A DNA stretch of 64,000 nt, from the NCBI GenBank assembly GCA_913057145.1, contig CAJXNJ010000006.1:1-64000 (forward strand). Direction: 5' to 3'. The first letter of the stretch is position 1, and each line of letters begins with the position of its first letter. Shown here piece by piece: positions 26,649-35,758 of this stretch. A model generated the notes under the pieces. The model did no database searches. It was not told the origin of the DNA and saw only the letters and a program-made list of their open reading frames with translations. The translations under genes were made by a program, and so were the position numbers. The DNA comes from an uncultured Ectothiorhodospiraceae bacterium (lineage in GTDB: Bacteria > Pseudomonadota > Gammaproteobacteria > Nitrococcales > Nitrococcaceae).

Positions 26649-27899
26649 TCAGTCCTCGAGGGCTCGGAAGATAATGGTCCCGTTGGTGCCACCAAAACCG
26701 AAGGAATTGGATAGCGCGCCGCGGATCGGCCGTTCCCGCGCCTCATTGGCGACGAAATCCATCTTCAGATCGTCATCGGGCTTCTCGAGGTTGATGGTCG
26801 GCGGCAGTACCCCGTCGCGCATGGCAAGCAGTGTGAAAACCGCCTCAATGCCGCCTGCGGCACCGAGAAGATGCCCGGTCATGGATTTGGTGGAACTCAT
26901 CGAGAGATTCTCGGCATGCGCACCAAAGGCGCCCTGTACCGCCTGGACCTCCGCCCGGTCACCGGCGAGCGTGGAGGTTCCATGAGCGTTCACATAATCG
27001 ATGTCATCGGGATTCATGCCGGCATCACGCAGGGCATGCTCCATGCATCGCTGTGCACCCTCACCGCTTTCGGCAGGCAGTGTCATATGGTGGGCGTCAC
27101 CACTCATGCCAAAACCGGCGAGCTCGGCGTAGATCGGAGCCCCGCGACGACGGGCATGCTCATATTCCTCGAGAATAAGCACACCGGCGCCATCACTGAG
27201 TACGAAACCATCCCGGTCCTGATCCCAGGGCCGGCTGGCGGCCTGCGGGTCATCGTTACGGGTGGATAACGCCCGCGCCGCGGCAAAACCACCGAGCCCG
27301 GTTGGTGTGGTGCCGAATTCCGCGCCGCCGGCGATCATGACATCGGCATCACCGTAGGCGATAAGCCGTGCGGAAAGCCCGATGTTATGGGTGGATGAGG
27401 TACAGGCAGTGACCGTGGCCAGGTTCGGACCCTTGGCACCCAGCAGAATCGAGAGATTACCGGAGACCATATTGATAATGGCGCTTGGAATGAAAAATGG
27501 AGAGAGCTTGCGCGGCCCGCCATTGAGATAGTTCTTGTGCCCTTCTTCAATCGAGTAAATCCCGCCGATACCCGAGCCCACGGAGACACCGACCCGGTCG
27601 GCATTGGCTTCCTCGATCTCAAATCCGGAGTCTTTCAGTGCGTCAACTGCCGCTGCGATGCCGTAATGGATGAATGGATCCATCTTGCGGGCATCCTTGC
27701 GGGTCAAGTACTGCTCGACATCAAAGCCCCGCACCTCGCCACCGAAGCGCACCGGAAACCCCTCGGTATCAAACCGCTGGATCGGGGCAATGCCGCTGCG
27801 TCCCTCGCGGATGCTCTCCCAGGCCTCGTCGATGGTATTGCCGACGGGAGATACGATGCCAATGCCCGTGACAACCACTCGTCTACCGTTCACCCACAT
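26649..27899 (-). CDS. fabF: Beta-ketoacyl-ACP synthase II
   Basis: FabF elongates acyl-ACP by condensation with malonyl-ACP in fatty acid synthesis. It is 416 residues. The thiolase-fold triad is visible: Cys in [13 protein letters not shown] near 165, His in [12 protein letters not shown] near 304 and His in [11 protein letters not shown] near 341. The residue pair after the nucleophile is SS rather than the more common TT/TG, a minor variant. A hairpin lies in the 98-bp gap to acpP. Confidence 0.96.
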   Translation of the reverse strand: MWVNGRRVVVTGIGIVSPVGNTIDEAWESIREGRSGIAPIQRFDTEGFPVRFGGEVRGFDVEQYLTRKDARKMDPFIHYGIAAAVDALKDSGFEIEEANADRVGVSVGSGIGGIYSIEEGHKNYLNGGPRKLSPFFIPSAIINMVSGNLSILLGAKGPNLATVTACTSSTHNIGLSARLIAYGDADVMIAGGAEFGTTPTGLGGFAAARALSTRNDDPQAASRPWDQDRDGFVLSDGAGVLILEEYEHARRRGAPIYAELAGFGMSGDAHHMTLPAESGEGAQRCMEHALRDAGMNPDDIDYVNAHGTSTLAGDRAEVQAVQGAFGAHAENLSMSSTKSMTGHLLGAAGGIEAVFTLLAMRDGVLPPTINLEKPDDDLKMDFVANEARERPIRGALSNSFGFGGTNGTIIFRALED

Positions 27900-27929
27900 A
27901 CACTCCTGTTGTTACCTGCTCCTACGCAA

Positions 27930-27955
27930 ACAGGGCCGGTCAAAGCCGGCCCTGT
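27930..27955 (-). terminator. Terminator-like hairpin between acpP and fabF
   Basis: A perfect 10-bp GC-rich stem (acagggccgg / ccggccctgt) encloses 6 bases. On the minus strand only three T residues follow, so it is probably a partial terminator or mRNA-stabilising hairpin. It would help acpP transcript exceed fabF transcript. Confidence 0.6.
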
Positions 27956-27997
27956 CACATTCACGCGCAGGTTTTTAAACCTGATGGGACTGCTGGT

Positions 27998-28237
27998 TCA
28001 GTCTTCCAGGTGGCGATTGATGTAATCCATCGCCTGCTGCACGGTCGTGATCTTCTCGGCTTCTTCATCCGGAATTTCGCACTCGAACTCTTCCTCAAGT
28101 GCCATCACCAGCTCAACCGTATCCAGTGAGTCAGCTCCGAGGTCGTCAACGAAAGAAGCCTCTGCGGTCACTTCGTCTTCCTTTACCCCCAACTGCTCGA
28201 CAACGATCTTCTTGACTCTTTCCTCGATGCTGCTCAT
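27998..28237 (-). CDS. acpP: Acyl carrier protein
   Basis: ACP carries growing acyl chains on a phosphopantetheine arm. The start at 28237 gives the classic [11 protein letters not shown]-terminus and lies behind a strong ribosome site (aggtaggag). The 79-residue protein is highly acidic, with the attachment Ser37 in GADSLD. A -10-like tacaat lies about 55 bases upstream of the start (complement of 28292-28297), so acpP may have its own promoter in addition to read-through from fabG. The preceding fabG stop is 98 bp away, a long gap for this cluster. Confidence 0.98.
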   Translation of the reverse strand: MSSIEERVKKIVVEQLGVKEDEVTAEASFVDDLGADSLDTVELVMALEEEFECEIPDEEAEKITTVQQAMDYINRHLED

Positions 28238-28335
28238 CTCGCTCCTACCTCTCGGATTACGGAAATTAGGACTGTGCCCGAATTGGGCGCGATTGTACGG
28301 AATCCGCTCGCAATCTGCTAGCGGCACTGCAATAT

Positions 28336-29085
28336 TCAGGGCATCAAAAGCCCACCGTTCACATTCAGCGTCTCACCGGTAATGTAACCGGCCCATGGCG
28401 AGGCCAGAAAACATGCGGCTTTGGCAATATCCTCGGCCTGGCCGAGACGGTTCAGCGGCGTTTGAGACAGTAGTGCCTCACGCTGTGTCTCATCGAGCGC
28501 TTCGGTCATATCCGTCTCGATAAAACCCGGAGCAATGGCATTGACGGTGATGTTGCGTGAGGCAACCTCCCGCGCCAGTGAGCGCGTGAGCCCCAGAAGC
28601 CCCGCCTTGGCGGCCGAGTAGTTGGTCTGCCCCGCATTGCCCATGAGCCCGACAACCGAGCCGATATTGATGATCCGCCCGCTGCGGGCTTTCATCATCC
28701 CGCGCAGACAGGCCTTGGAGACCCGGAACACCGCGCTGAGATTGGTATTGATAACGGCATCCCACTCTTCATCGGCCATGCGCATGGCCAGATTATCGCG
28801 GGTGATCCCGGCGTTATTAACGAGAATGGTGGGTGCGCCTTCCTGGCCATTGATCTCCGCGATGACAGCGGTGATCTGATCCGGATCGCAGACATCTAGA
28901 ACCACACCTCGGCCTTCTACCCCGGCCTCGGCCAGCTGCTCAGAAATGCGTGTGGCACCTGACTCGCTGGTTGCCGTGCCAATCACGCAGGCACCCGCCC
29001 GGCCCAGGTCAGCGGCAATAGCGGCGCCGATACCGCGGGTGGCACCGGTGACCAAAGCCACCTGCCCGGTAAGATCCATGTTCAT
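28336..29085 (-). CDS. fabG: 3-oxoacyl-ACP reductase
   Basis: FabG uses NADPH to reduce the beta-keto group in each elongation round. It has 249 residues: cofactor motif TGATRGIG near 14, NNAGITRDN near 87, catalytic Ser in IINIGSVVG near 140 and the pair YSAAK near 153-157. The C-terminus [10 protein letters not shown] is the normal FabG ending. The start overlaps the fabD stop by 4 bp. Confidence 0.97.
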   Translation of the reverse strand: MNMDLTGQVALVTGATRGIGAAIAADLGRAGACVIGTATSESGATRISEQLAEAGVEGRGVVLDVCDPDQITAVIAEINGQEGAPTILVNNAGITRDNLAMRMADEEWDAVINTNLSAVFRVSKACLRGMMKARSGRIINIGSVVGLMGNAGQTNYSAAKAGLLGLTRSLAREVASRNITVNAIAPGFIETDMTEALDETQREALLSQTPLNRLGQAEDIAKAACFLASPWAGYITGETLNVNGGLLMP

Positions 29086-30035
29086 GCTACCTCCAGTGTA
29101 TTCAGAGCATCCGCCAGGCTATCCGGATCGTGAATGGCACGAATCCCCATCTCCCGATGAATCCTGCGATTGAGTCCGGCCAGCACTTTACCCGGACCGC
29201 ATTCCACGGCTTCCTTCACGCCGGCTTCCGCCAACGCCTGGACGCATTCAACCCAACGCACCGGGGAGCGCACCTGGTCGACGAGATGCTGTCGGATGGC
29301 CTCGGCATCGGCCGAACGGCTGACATCCACATTGTGGATAATCGGCACCCTCGGCTCTTGAATCTCCACGCCGGCCAGACGTTGTGCCAGTTTCTCCGCG
29401 GCCGGAGCCATCAGGGAGCAGTGCGCCGGGACACTCATTGGCAGCTTGACGGCACGCTTGGCGCCCTCGGCTTTTGCTGCTTCAAGGGCCCGCTCAACTG
29501 CGCCCAGGTGCCCGGCAATGACCACCTGTCCGGGCGCATTGAAGTTGACCGGTTCGACCACTTCGCCCTGCGCTGTCTGCTGACAGACGGCCTCGATGCT
29601 TGCATCATCAAGCCCGAGAACAGCCGCGATGGCGCCCTCACCTTCCGGGACCGCTTCCTGCATGTAGCGGCCGCGGTCGCGAACCAGCTCTACGGCCACC
29701 GGGAACTCCAGCGCTCCAGCGGCAACCAGTGCCGTGTATTCACCCAGGCTGTGTCCGGCCATGAAGCCCGGCATGGGGCCGCCGCCCTCGCAGAATGCGC
29801 GCCAGACAGCGACACCGGCGGTCAGCATCAGCGGCTGAGTGTGGTCGGTGCGGTTCATTAATGATTCCGGGCCCTCGCTCGCCAGCGCCCAGAGGTCTTC
29901 GCCCATGGCTGCTGAAGCCTCGATAAAGGTTTTCTGCACCACGGCATGGCGCTCGGCCAATGCACCGAGCATGCCGATTGACTGTGAACCCTGCCCCGGG
30001 AAGAGCAATGCAAGGTCTTGTCGTTGCTTCATCAT
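29082..30035 (-). CDS. fabD: Malonyl-CoA:ACP transacylase
   Basis: FabD loads malonyl groups from CoA to ACP. The 317-residue protein shows LLFPGQGSQSIGM near the N-terminus, the nucleophile Ser in GHSLGEYTAL near residue 94, a conserved Arg in RDRGRYMQEA near 120 and His in SVPAHCSLM near 203. Two ATG codons in tandem are possible starts. The gap to fabH is 11 bp and the order fabH-fabD-fabG-acpP-fabF is the conserved one. Confidence 0.97.
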   Translation of the reverse strand: MMKQRQDLALLFPGQGSQSIGMLGALAERHAVVQKTFIEASAAMGEDLWALASEGPESLMNRTDHTQPLMLTAGVAVWRAFCEGGGPMPGFMAGHSLGEYTALVAAGALEFPVAVELVRDRGRYMQEAVPEGEGAIAAVLGLDDASIEAVCQQTAQGEVVEPVNFNAPGQVVIAGHLGAVERALEAAKAEGAKRAVKLPMSVPAHCSLMAPAAEKLAQRLAGVEIQEPRVPIIHNVDVSRSADAEAIRQHLVDQVRSPVRWVECVQALAEAGVKEAVECGPGKVLAGLNRRIHREMGIRAIHDPDSLADALNTLEVA

Positions 30036-30046
30036 CTGTACCCGTT

Positions 30047-31018
30047 TTAATACCGAATCAATGCCGAGCCCCAGGTAAAGCCGGCCCCGAAGGCCTCGAG
30101 CAGCAGCAGATCGCCGCGCTTGATGCGTCCATCCGAGACCGCTTCATTCAAAGCCAGTGGGATGGAGGCGGCCGAGGTATTGCCGTGATCAGCAACCGTG
30201 CTGACCATTCGCTCCGCTGGCAGCCCGAGTTTCTTTGCCGTCGCAGTCATGATGCGAATATTCGCCTGATGCGGAATCAGCCAGTCCACATCACCCCGCT
30301 TGAGCCCATTCGCCGCCAGCGTTTCATCCACCAGACCACCTAACGTGCGAACGGCAACACGAAAGACTTCATTGCCCTTCATGCGCACCTTGCCGCGCTC
30401 ACCGGGGAGCTGCTCGTAGCCCTGTGACACACCCCAGGGGACATTGAGCAAATCGGTCTGACGGCCATCGGCATGCAAATGCGTCGAGAGTATGCCGGGT
30501 GACTCGGCGGCCTCGAGAACAACGGCACCGGCCCCGTCCCCGAAGAGCACGCAGGTTCCGCGATCCGACCAATCGAGAATCCGGGAGAAAAGCTCAGAGC
30601 CAATAACCAGCGCTCGCCCCGCGCCACCGGTCTGGATAAAGCGATTGGCAACATCGAGCGCGTAGATGAAGCCGGAACAGGCCGCCGCCACATCAAAGGC
30701 GACGGCCCCGCCGGGAATACCCAGCCGCTCCACCAGCCGGCAGGCGGTACTCGGGAAGACGTGATCAGGCGTGGATGTCGCAACGATGACCAGATCGATG
30801 TCTGTGGCGGCAATACCGGCCCGTGCCATGGCCTGCTCCGCCGCGCGTTGGGCAAGGTCCGAGCAGGTCTGGTCATCGGCGGCGATGTGTCGCTGCGCAA
30901 TCCCGGTGCGCTCAACAATCCACTCATCGCTGGTGTCCACCAGCTTTTCCAGCTCCTGATTGGTCATCACCCGCTCGGGCAGATAGCTACCGGTCCCGGC
31001 AATACGGCTGTGGATCAT
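30047..31018 (-). CDS. fabH: Beta-ketoacyl-ACP synthase III
   Basis: FabH starts fatty acid synthesis by condensing acetyl-CoA with malonyl-ACP. The 323-residue protein has the triad Cys in [11 protein letters not shown] near 114, His in PHQANIRI near 249 and Asn in DHGNTSAAS near 279. The N-terminus [10 protein letters not shown] is standard. The start overlaps the plsX stop by 4 bp. Confidence 0.97.
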   Translation of the reverse strand: MIHSRIAGTGSYLPERVMTNQELEKLVDTSDEWIVERTGIAQRHIAADDQTCSDLAQRAAEQAMARAGIAATDIDLVIVATSTPDHVFPSTACRLVERLGIPGGAVAFDVAAACSGFIYALDVANRFIQTGGAGRALVIGSELFSRILDWSDRGTCVLFGDGAGAVVLEAAESPGILSTHLHADGRQTDLLNVPWGVSQGYEQLPGERGKVRMKGNEVFRVAVRTLGGLVDETLAANGLKRGDVDWLIPHQANIRIMTATAKKLGLPAERMVSTVADHGNTSAASIPLALNEAVSDGRIKRGDLLLLEAFGAGFTWGSALIRY

Positions 31019-32043
31019 TCGACCGCACCCCGCTGAAAGAGCTCTCCCAGTCGAGCGTCAATGCGGCTTGGGATATTTTCGGCCGCCTCCTTCACACCGG
31101 TCTCTATGGCCTCTTCAAAGGCCACCTGATCGGCGCCACCGTGGCTTTTAATCACAACACCACGCAGGCCAAGCAGACTTGCACCGTTGTAGCGACGCGG
31201 ATCGAGCCTTCTGCGCAGTGCCTTGAGAACGGGCAATGCCACCAGTGCCGCGGCGCGTGTGAGCAGATTGCGCTGGAACTCCTCCCGCAAGAACTGAGAG
31301 ATCATTGCCGCCACCCCCTCACTGCTCTTGAGCGCCACATTGCCGGTAAACCCGTCGCATACCACCAGATCGGCAACATTGCGGAACATCCGATCGGCCT
31401 CGACGTACCCAACATACTCAAGACTGCTGTCCTGTAACAGTTGTGCCGCCTGCTTGACCTGATCGTTGCCCTTGATTTCTTCCTCGCCCAGGTTGAGCAA
31501 CCCGATGCGCGGCCTTGCCGCATCGCCCACGGCTTCGACCAGCACTGAGCCCATCACAGCAAACTGGAATAAATGCTCGGCCGTGCAATCCACATTGGCG
31601 CCGAGATCGAGCATGCGGAACTGACCGTCAAGACAGGGGATGGTGGTGCAAATCGCCGGGCGATCGATACCCGGTAGGGTTTTCAGGACATAGCGCGCCG
31701 TCGCCATGAGGGCTCCGGTGTTACCGGCACTGACGCAGGCAGCTGCGTCCCCCGACTTGACCCGGTCAATGGCAACGCGCATGGAGGAGTCTTTTTTGTA
31801 TCGCAGAGCCTGCGAGGGTAGCTCATCCATCCCGACCACCTCGGTGGCCGGTTCAATGATGAGCTGCTCGCTCCCGCTGCCACCATGCGCATTCAGCGCC
31901 TGCTCAAGAGCAGCCGGGTCTCCGACCAGAAGCAGACGCAGCGATGGATGCCGCCGCACCGCCGCCATGGCAGCAGGCACGGTCACGGACGGACCAAAAT
32001 CGCCGCCCATGGCGTCGATGGCCAGTGTCAGTTGCGCAGTCAT
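31015..32043 (-). CDS. plsX: Phosphate acyltransferase PlsX
   Basis: PlsX makes acyl-phosphate from acyl-ACP for phospholipid synthesis. It has 342 residues from the ATG at 32043; a GTG three codons earlier is possible. The N-terminal [10 protein letters not shown] is the family hallmark, and the [12 protein letters not shown] stretch near residue 100 and the [11 protein letters not shown] stretch near 218 are also typical. rpmF ends 36 bp upstream, giving the classic rpmF-plsX-fabH order. Confidence 0.97.
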   Translation of the reverse strand: MTAQLTLAIDAMGGDFGPSVTVPAAMAAVRRHPSLRLLLVGDPAALEQALNAHGGSGSEQLIIEPATEVVGMDELPSQALRYKKDSSMRVAIDRVKSGDAAACVSAGNTGALMATARYVLKTLPGIDRPAICTTIPCLDGQFRMLDLGANVDCTAEHLFQFAVMGSVLVEAVGDAARPRIGLLNLGEEEIKGNDQVKQAAQLLQDSSLEYVGYVEADRMFRNVADLVVCDGFTGNVALKSSEGVAAMISQFLREEFQRNLLTRAAALVALPVLKALRRRLDPRRYNGASLLGLRGVVIKSHGGADQVAFEEAIETGVKEAAENIPSRIDARLGELFQRGAVE

Positions 32044-32079
32044 TGAAGGCACAGTCCGGCTCGATTCGCCGGAATGCCA

Positions 32080-32259
32080 TTATTCGTCGTTATCGCCGGT
32101 AACCTTACGGCCCCGGTAGTAACCGTCGGCTGAGATGTGATGGCGACGATGCGTCTCACCCGTCGTGCTATCGACACTGAGCGTCGGGCCTTTGAGGGCA
32201 TCGTGGCTGCGACGCATACCGCGGCGCGACGGAGTCTTTTTCGATTTCTGTACGGCCAT
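32080..32259 (-). CDS. rpmF: 50S ribosomal protein L32
   Basis: This 59-residue protein was found by reading the minus strand between yceD and plsX. It begins [20 protein letters not shown] and is Lys/Arg/His-rich, as L32 is. The cysteine pairs present in zinc-binding L32 forms are absent, as in the E. coli protein. It lies 26 bp after yceD, in the normal yceD-rpmF-plsX order, and probably forms the head of the fab transcript with yceD. Confidence 0.96.
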   Translation of the reverse strand: MAVQKSKKTPSRRGMRRSHDALKGPTLSVDSTTGETHRRHHISADGYYRGRKVTGDNDE

Positions 32260-32285
32260 TGTTAATCCTGCGTGTATTAAACCGG

Positions 32286-32816
32286 TTATTCTACATCATC
32301 TGACGGTCTGGTTTTCAGTCCGGCCAGAACGTCAAAAGGATTTTCTCGTTTTACCTGTGCCTCAGCACCCGCCGGGCCGAATGCCCGTGGCGCTTCGCTG
32401 CAGTTCACATCTTCATGCCGGGCCACCACCGGCAGCCCTAGAATCAGCTCATCTTCCACCATGGCGCAGACATCCAGCTCTCCGCGGGGTGCCACAACCG
32501 CCAGTCTGTCGGCTTCCAGCGCATCCGCCTGCTCAGGCGTATCGACTGCCGTGAGCTCAAATTCACTCACAATCTCTGTTGTCATCGCCTGAAGACACCG
32601 CTCACAATGAAGCTGCGCCCGGGCCTGACAACTGCCCTGGATCGTGACGCCAGCGCTCGATGCCTCGATTGTAAACTGCGCACCGGCCGATTCGACGGCG
32701 ATCACCAGTTCCCGGAGCCGTGGCATCTGCTGCGCGGGTAGACTGCCCTGCCAGTGATGCTGACCTGAACTGAGTTGGTCCAGGCGGATGGAGACTGGCA
32801 GTTGCGTCAGATTCAT
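32286..32816 (-). CDS. yceD: YceD/DUF177 family protein (23S rRNA accumulation)
   Basis: The protein is 176 residues. The DUF177 domain has the CERCLQAM cysteine pair near residue 75, an acidic centre around 105-130, and a short conserved end rich in polar residues. In E. coli and plants the family is linked to 23S rRNA build-up, and the gene sits next to rpmF, as here. The start is 71 bp from the divergent maf gene. Its exact biochemical role is not known. Confidence 0.92.
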   Translation of the reverse strand: MNLTQLPVSIRLDQLSSGQHHWQGSLPAQQMPRLRELVIAVESAGAQFTIEASSAGVTIQGSCQARAQLHCERCLQAMTTEIVSEFELTAVDTPEQADALEADRLAVVAPRGELDVCAMVEDELILGLPVVARHEDVNCSEAPRAFGPAGAEAQVKRENPFDVLAGLKTRPSDDVE

Positions 32817-32887
32817 AGCCGCGGAATGGTATGCGCAGGCCCAGAGCCTGTCAAAAAAGCGTTAAGTCGTCATTTACGGAGTCATTC

Positions 32888-33466
32888 ATGCCCGCTCTCC
32901 TGCTCGCCTCCAGCTCACCCTATCGTGCAGCACTCCTTAGTCGACTGGGCCTTGAGTTTGAAGCGATGGCTCCGGAGATCGATGAATCCCTGCATCCCGG
33001 GGAGACAGCCGAAGACTATGTCTGCCGACTCGCTCGCGAGAAGGCTGCCGCCATTGCACGACAACGCCCCGATGCCATTGTGATCGGATCAGATCAGTGC
33101 AGTGAAATGGGTGATCAGATATTGGGCAAACCCGGGAGCATCGAAGCGGCCATCGAACAGCTTGTGGCGGCCTCCGGGCAACGCGCCATCCTGAAAACAG
33201 CTGTTGCCGTGCAGGATCCGGCTTCCGGGCAGAGCCGGGTTGCGCAGGTCCCGACAACCGTTCAATTCCGTCGCCTATCGCGAGCGGCCATTGAGCGATA
33301 TGTCAGGGCCGAAAAACCCGTTGATTGCGCCGGATCATTCAAAGCCGAAGGACTCGGCATCACGCTTTTTGAACGGATTCATTCCGATGACCCCAACGCG
33401 ATTATCGGCCTGCCTCTGATTGCGCTCACACGCCTTCTCGGGCAGGTCGGTATCAATCTGCCGTAA
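32888..33466 (+). CDS. Maf-family nucleotide pyrophosphatase (YceF-like, 7-methyl-GTP pyrophosphatase)
   Basis: This house-cleaning pyrophosphatase of 192 residues has the Maf features LLASSSPYRAALLSRLGL at the N-terminus, the catalytic region VIGSDQ near 69-74 and the GSFKAEGLG loop near 150. The start at 32888 has ggag 8 bases upstream and the standard Maf N-terminus. Location beside yceD-rpmF points to the YceF subgroup, for which 7-methyl-GTP is the reported substrate. Its last 14 bp overlap the end of the convergent S49 peptidase gene. Confidence 0.93.
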   Translation: MPALLLASSSPYRAALLSRLGLEFEAMAPEIDESLHPGETAEDYVCRLAREKAAAIARQRPDAIVIGSDQCSEMGDQILGKPGSIEAAIEQLVAASGQRAILKTAVAVQDPASGQSRVAQVPTTVQFRRLSRAAIERYVRAEKPVDCAGSFKAEGLGITLFERIHSDDPNAIIGLPLIALTRLLGQVGINLP

Positions 33467-34421
33467 CCGGGCTCATCGACAGGGAAACCGGGCTCTGCTG
33501 CAGGCTTCTCAGGCTGTGCGTGGCCGCTGCCCCCACCCGCTCAAGCGCCCGCTCCAGCAATTTCCGCTGCGGTGTGTAGTCAATACGCTCTGCAGCACCG
33601 ATGACATCCCGGGCAACACTCCCGGGGCTGCCAAAAGCATCGGCGAGTCCGTTCTCAATACTCTGCGCGCCGGTCCAGATGCGACCACTGAAAAGCTCCT
33701 CTCGATCACCCGCCAACCGATCGCCTCGACCCGCTTCCACTGCCTCGATAAATTGATCATGTATTTTATCAAGCATAATTTTTAAATTATTGATTTCTTT
33801 TGAATCAGGGTTGGTAAACGGGTCAAGGCCGGCTTTCTCTTCACCGGCCGTGTAAATACGCCGCTCGATACCCAATCGCTCGATGGCTTCAGCAAGACCG
33901 AAGCCTCGACTGACCACACCGATCGACCCGACAATGGATGCACCATCGACATGAATCGAATCGGCGGCCGCGGCAATGTAATAGGCACCCGACGCCATGA
34001 CATCCCCCGCCACGGCATGCACTGTCTTATCCGGATGCGCAGAACGCAGCCGCTGGATGGCCTGATAGATTCGACTGGAGACGACGGGCGAACCCCCCGG
34101 GCTATTGATATCGAGGAGGACACCCCGGGCATTATCAGCAGCAAACGCGGCCTCTAATCCTTCGATAATCCGCTCATCACTCGCCTGTGCATCCGACATC
34201 AACGGCCCATGAATTTTCACGACCGCGGTATGCGGGCCCGCGATTGACTCTGTGCCCCACTGCAGACCCGGCAGGACAACACCGGCGAGTAGCACGCCCA
34301 GATAAACAAGCACCAACAGTTTGAAGAAAATCCCCCAGCGCCGGGCGCGTCGGCGCTCGCGAATGCCCTCCAGAGCGATCTCGCGAAGGCTCTCCCTTGC
34401 CCAAGATTCCTCGTCCTGCAT
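33453..34421 (-). CDS. S49-family signal peptide peptidase-like protein (SppA-like)
   Basis: This membrane-anchored serine protease of 322 residues has a basic N-terminus, one membrane helix (~30-50) and one S49 domain. The catalytic Ser lies in AGDVMASGAYYIAAA near residue 147 and Lys in the region following SIVGSIGVV (~165-200). The short single-domain form resembles SohB/SppA36-type enzymes rather than the double-domain E. coli SppA. Its 5' end abuts the rluC stop (1-bp overlap), so the two are probably co-transcribed. Confidence 0.92.
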   Translation of the reverse strand: MQDEESWARESLREIALEGIRERRRARRWGIFFKLLVLVYLGVLLAGVVLPGLQWGTESIAGPHTAVVKIHGPLMSDAQASDERIIEGLEAAFAADNARGVLLDINSPGGSPVVSSRIYQAIQRLRSAHPDKTVHAVAGDVMASGAYYIAAAADSIHVDGASIVGSIGVVSRGFGLAEAIERLGIERRIYTAGEEKAGLDPFTNPDSKEINNLKIMLDKIHDQFIEAVEAGRGDRLAGDREELFSGRIWTGAQSIENGLADAFGSPGSVARDVIGAAERIDYTPQRKLLERALERVGAAATHSLRSLQQSPVSLSMSPVTAD

Positions 34422-35395
34422 TAATCCTGCTCCGTTGCGAGTCGGTCCAATAAAGATTCAAGCGCTTCCGGCAACCCCGCCGATGCTTCGATTCTGCCGT
34501 AATCCGGGAGTTCCAGTGCGAGCGATTCAGCATGCAGAAACAGCCGTTTCAGACCCAGTGCACGAACCGCCTGATCAGCGGCACCATCGCCGTAGCGCGG
34601 ATCCATCACGACGGGATGGCCTATGTGCGCGGCATGAACTCGTATCTGATGCATTCGCCCGGTATGCAGTCGCGCCTCAAGCAATGTCTGCCCGGCAAAT
34701 TGCTGCCTGACCAGAAAGTCTGTTTTTGCTGACTGCCCCTGCTCGCGAACGCGAACAAACCGCTCGCCGCCCTTCCCGGTTTCAGCGGCAAGGCGGGCCG
34801 TCACCGTCATCGCTGTGCGTTTTACACGCCCATGCACCAGAGCGACATACCGCTTGTCGACGTTGTTGTTGCGAAACGCCTCATGCAGCGCGCGCAACAT
34901 TGACCGTCGTTTGGCAACCAGCAGACAGCCACTGGTATCGCGGTCAAGCCGATGAGCCAGATCCAGAAAAGCGGCCCTGGGCCGCATGACCCGCAACGCC
35001 TCGACAAGCCCGTAAGCAATACCTGAGCCGCCATGGACAGCCAGACCGGAGGGCTTATCGATGATGATGAGCCGGTCATCTTCGTACAGAATGGCCTTCT
35101 CCAGCCGCTCAATCACCTGATCGGAGGGCTGCATGGAGTCGCTTTCGGCGTGCCGGACCGGTGGGATGCGAACCTGGTCTCCGGATTTCAGCCGATGCGT
35201 GGGCCGGACCCGCCCGCCATTCACGCGCACCTCACCACGACGCAGCAGCCGGTAGATGCGGGTCCGGGGGACGCCTTTCAACTCACGCAGCAGATAGTTA
35301 TCCACACGCTGGCCGTCCAGATCATCGGCAACGGTCTGTATCCTCACGCCCGCCACGGCATCGACGCTCCCTTGAAGTTGGGTTCCATACCCCAT
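34421..35395 (-). CDS. rluC: 23S rRNA pseudouridine synthase RluC
   Basis: RluC makes pseudouridines at positions 955, 2504 and 2580 of 23S rRNA in E. coli. From the ATG at 35395 the protein has 324 residues. It has an S4 RNA-binding domain (~20-80, DGQRVDNYLL) followed by the RluA-type catalytic domain with Asp in HRLDRDTSGCLLVAK near 145. The frame remains open another 75 codons upstream but that part lacks family similarity and lies in the control region shared with rne. rluC/rne divergence is the normal arrangement and supports RluC over RluD. Confidence 0.93.
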   Translation of the reverse strand: MGYGTQLQGSVDAVAGVRIQTVADDLDGQRVDNYLLRELKGVPRTRIYRLLRRGEVRVNGGRVRPTHRLKSGDQVRIPPVRHAESDSMQPSDQVIERLEKAILYEDDRLIIIDKPSGLAVHGGSGIAYGLVEALRVMRPRAAFLDLAHRLDRDTSGCLLVAKRRSMLRALHEAFRNNNVDKRYVALVHGRVKRTAMTVTARLAAETGKGGERFVRVREQGQSAKTDFLVRQQFAGQTLLEARLHTGRMHQIRVHAAHIGHPVVMDPRYGDGAADQAVRALGLKRLFLHAESLALELPDYGRIEASAGLPEALESLLDRLATEQD

Positions 35396-35421
35396 CTTAC
35401 CGGGGCCGACGATTGTCTGCT

Positions 35422-35451
35422 TTGGACGAATTGCCCGCCCGTTGGTATGAT
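35422..35451 (+). promoter_or_regulatory. Putative sigma70 promoter of rne
   Basis: TTGGAC (35422-35427) and TATGAT (35446-35451) are separated by 18 bases, each one or two bases from consensus. It would start transcription near 35458, leaving a leader of about 300 nt. Confidence 0.65.
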
Positions 35452-35643
35452 GCGCTTCGTTCGTCAGAGTAACTGCAGCGCCGAGAGCGCCTTTTGCAAC
35501 GAACACCGCAGAATGCTTCAGGGACACGGCCGGGAGCCGGGTCCGACATAATGTGAAATTCAAACAACGCGCCTGCCGATGGCGCCCGTAACAACGGAAG
35601 CCCAATGACGGGTCTCGCAATCCTTCAACTCAGCCGTTTCTGC

Positions 35644-35663
35644 CAGCCGTCATTTGATGGCTG
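35644..35663 (+). other. Hairpin in the rne leader
   Basis: An 8-bp stem (cagccgtc / gatggctg, one G-U pair) closes a 4-base loop about 95 nt before the rne start. It may be part of the RNase E recognition structure. Confidence 0.45.
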
Positions 35664-35758
35664 TCTGCCGATGCCGCTCGCCTTGTTCTCAACGCGTAGC
35701 GCCGGCCGGACTGATGGTTGGATCACGGGCGCAGGCAGTCGCCGGAGAACAACCCAGC

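Larger units (their letters stand above)
35396..35758. promoter_or_regulatory. rluC/rne divergent region with long rne 5' leader
   Basis: The 363-bp gene-free stretch contains a promoter-like pair at 35422-35451 facing rne, followed by about 300 bases of leader with several hairpins. These include gcgcc/ggcgc at 35569-35585 and the 8-bp stem at 35644-35663. In E. coli the rne leader is 361 nt and is the site of RNase E self-control. Length and position here suggest the same arrangement, but the sequence has not been compared. Confidence 0.6.

Noticed and set aside
35396-35620. 75-codon N-terminal extension of rluC
   Set aside because: Reads through the rne promoter and leader; the S4 domain begins normally from the ATG at 35395.
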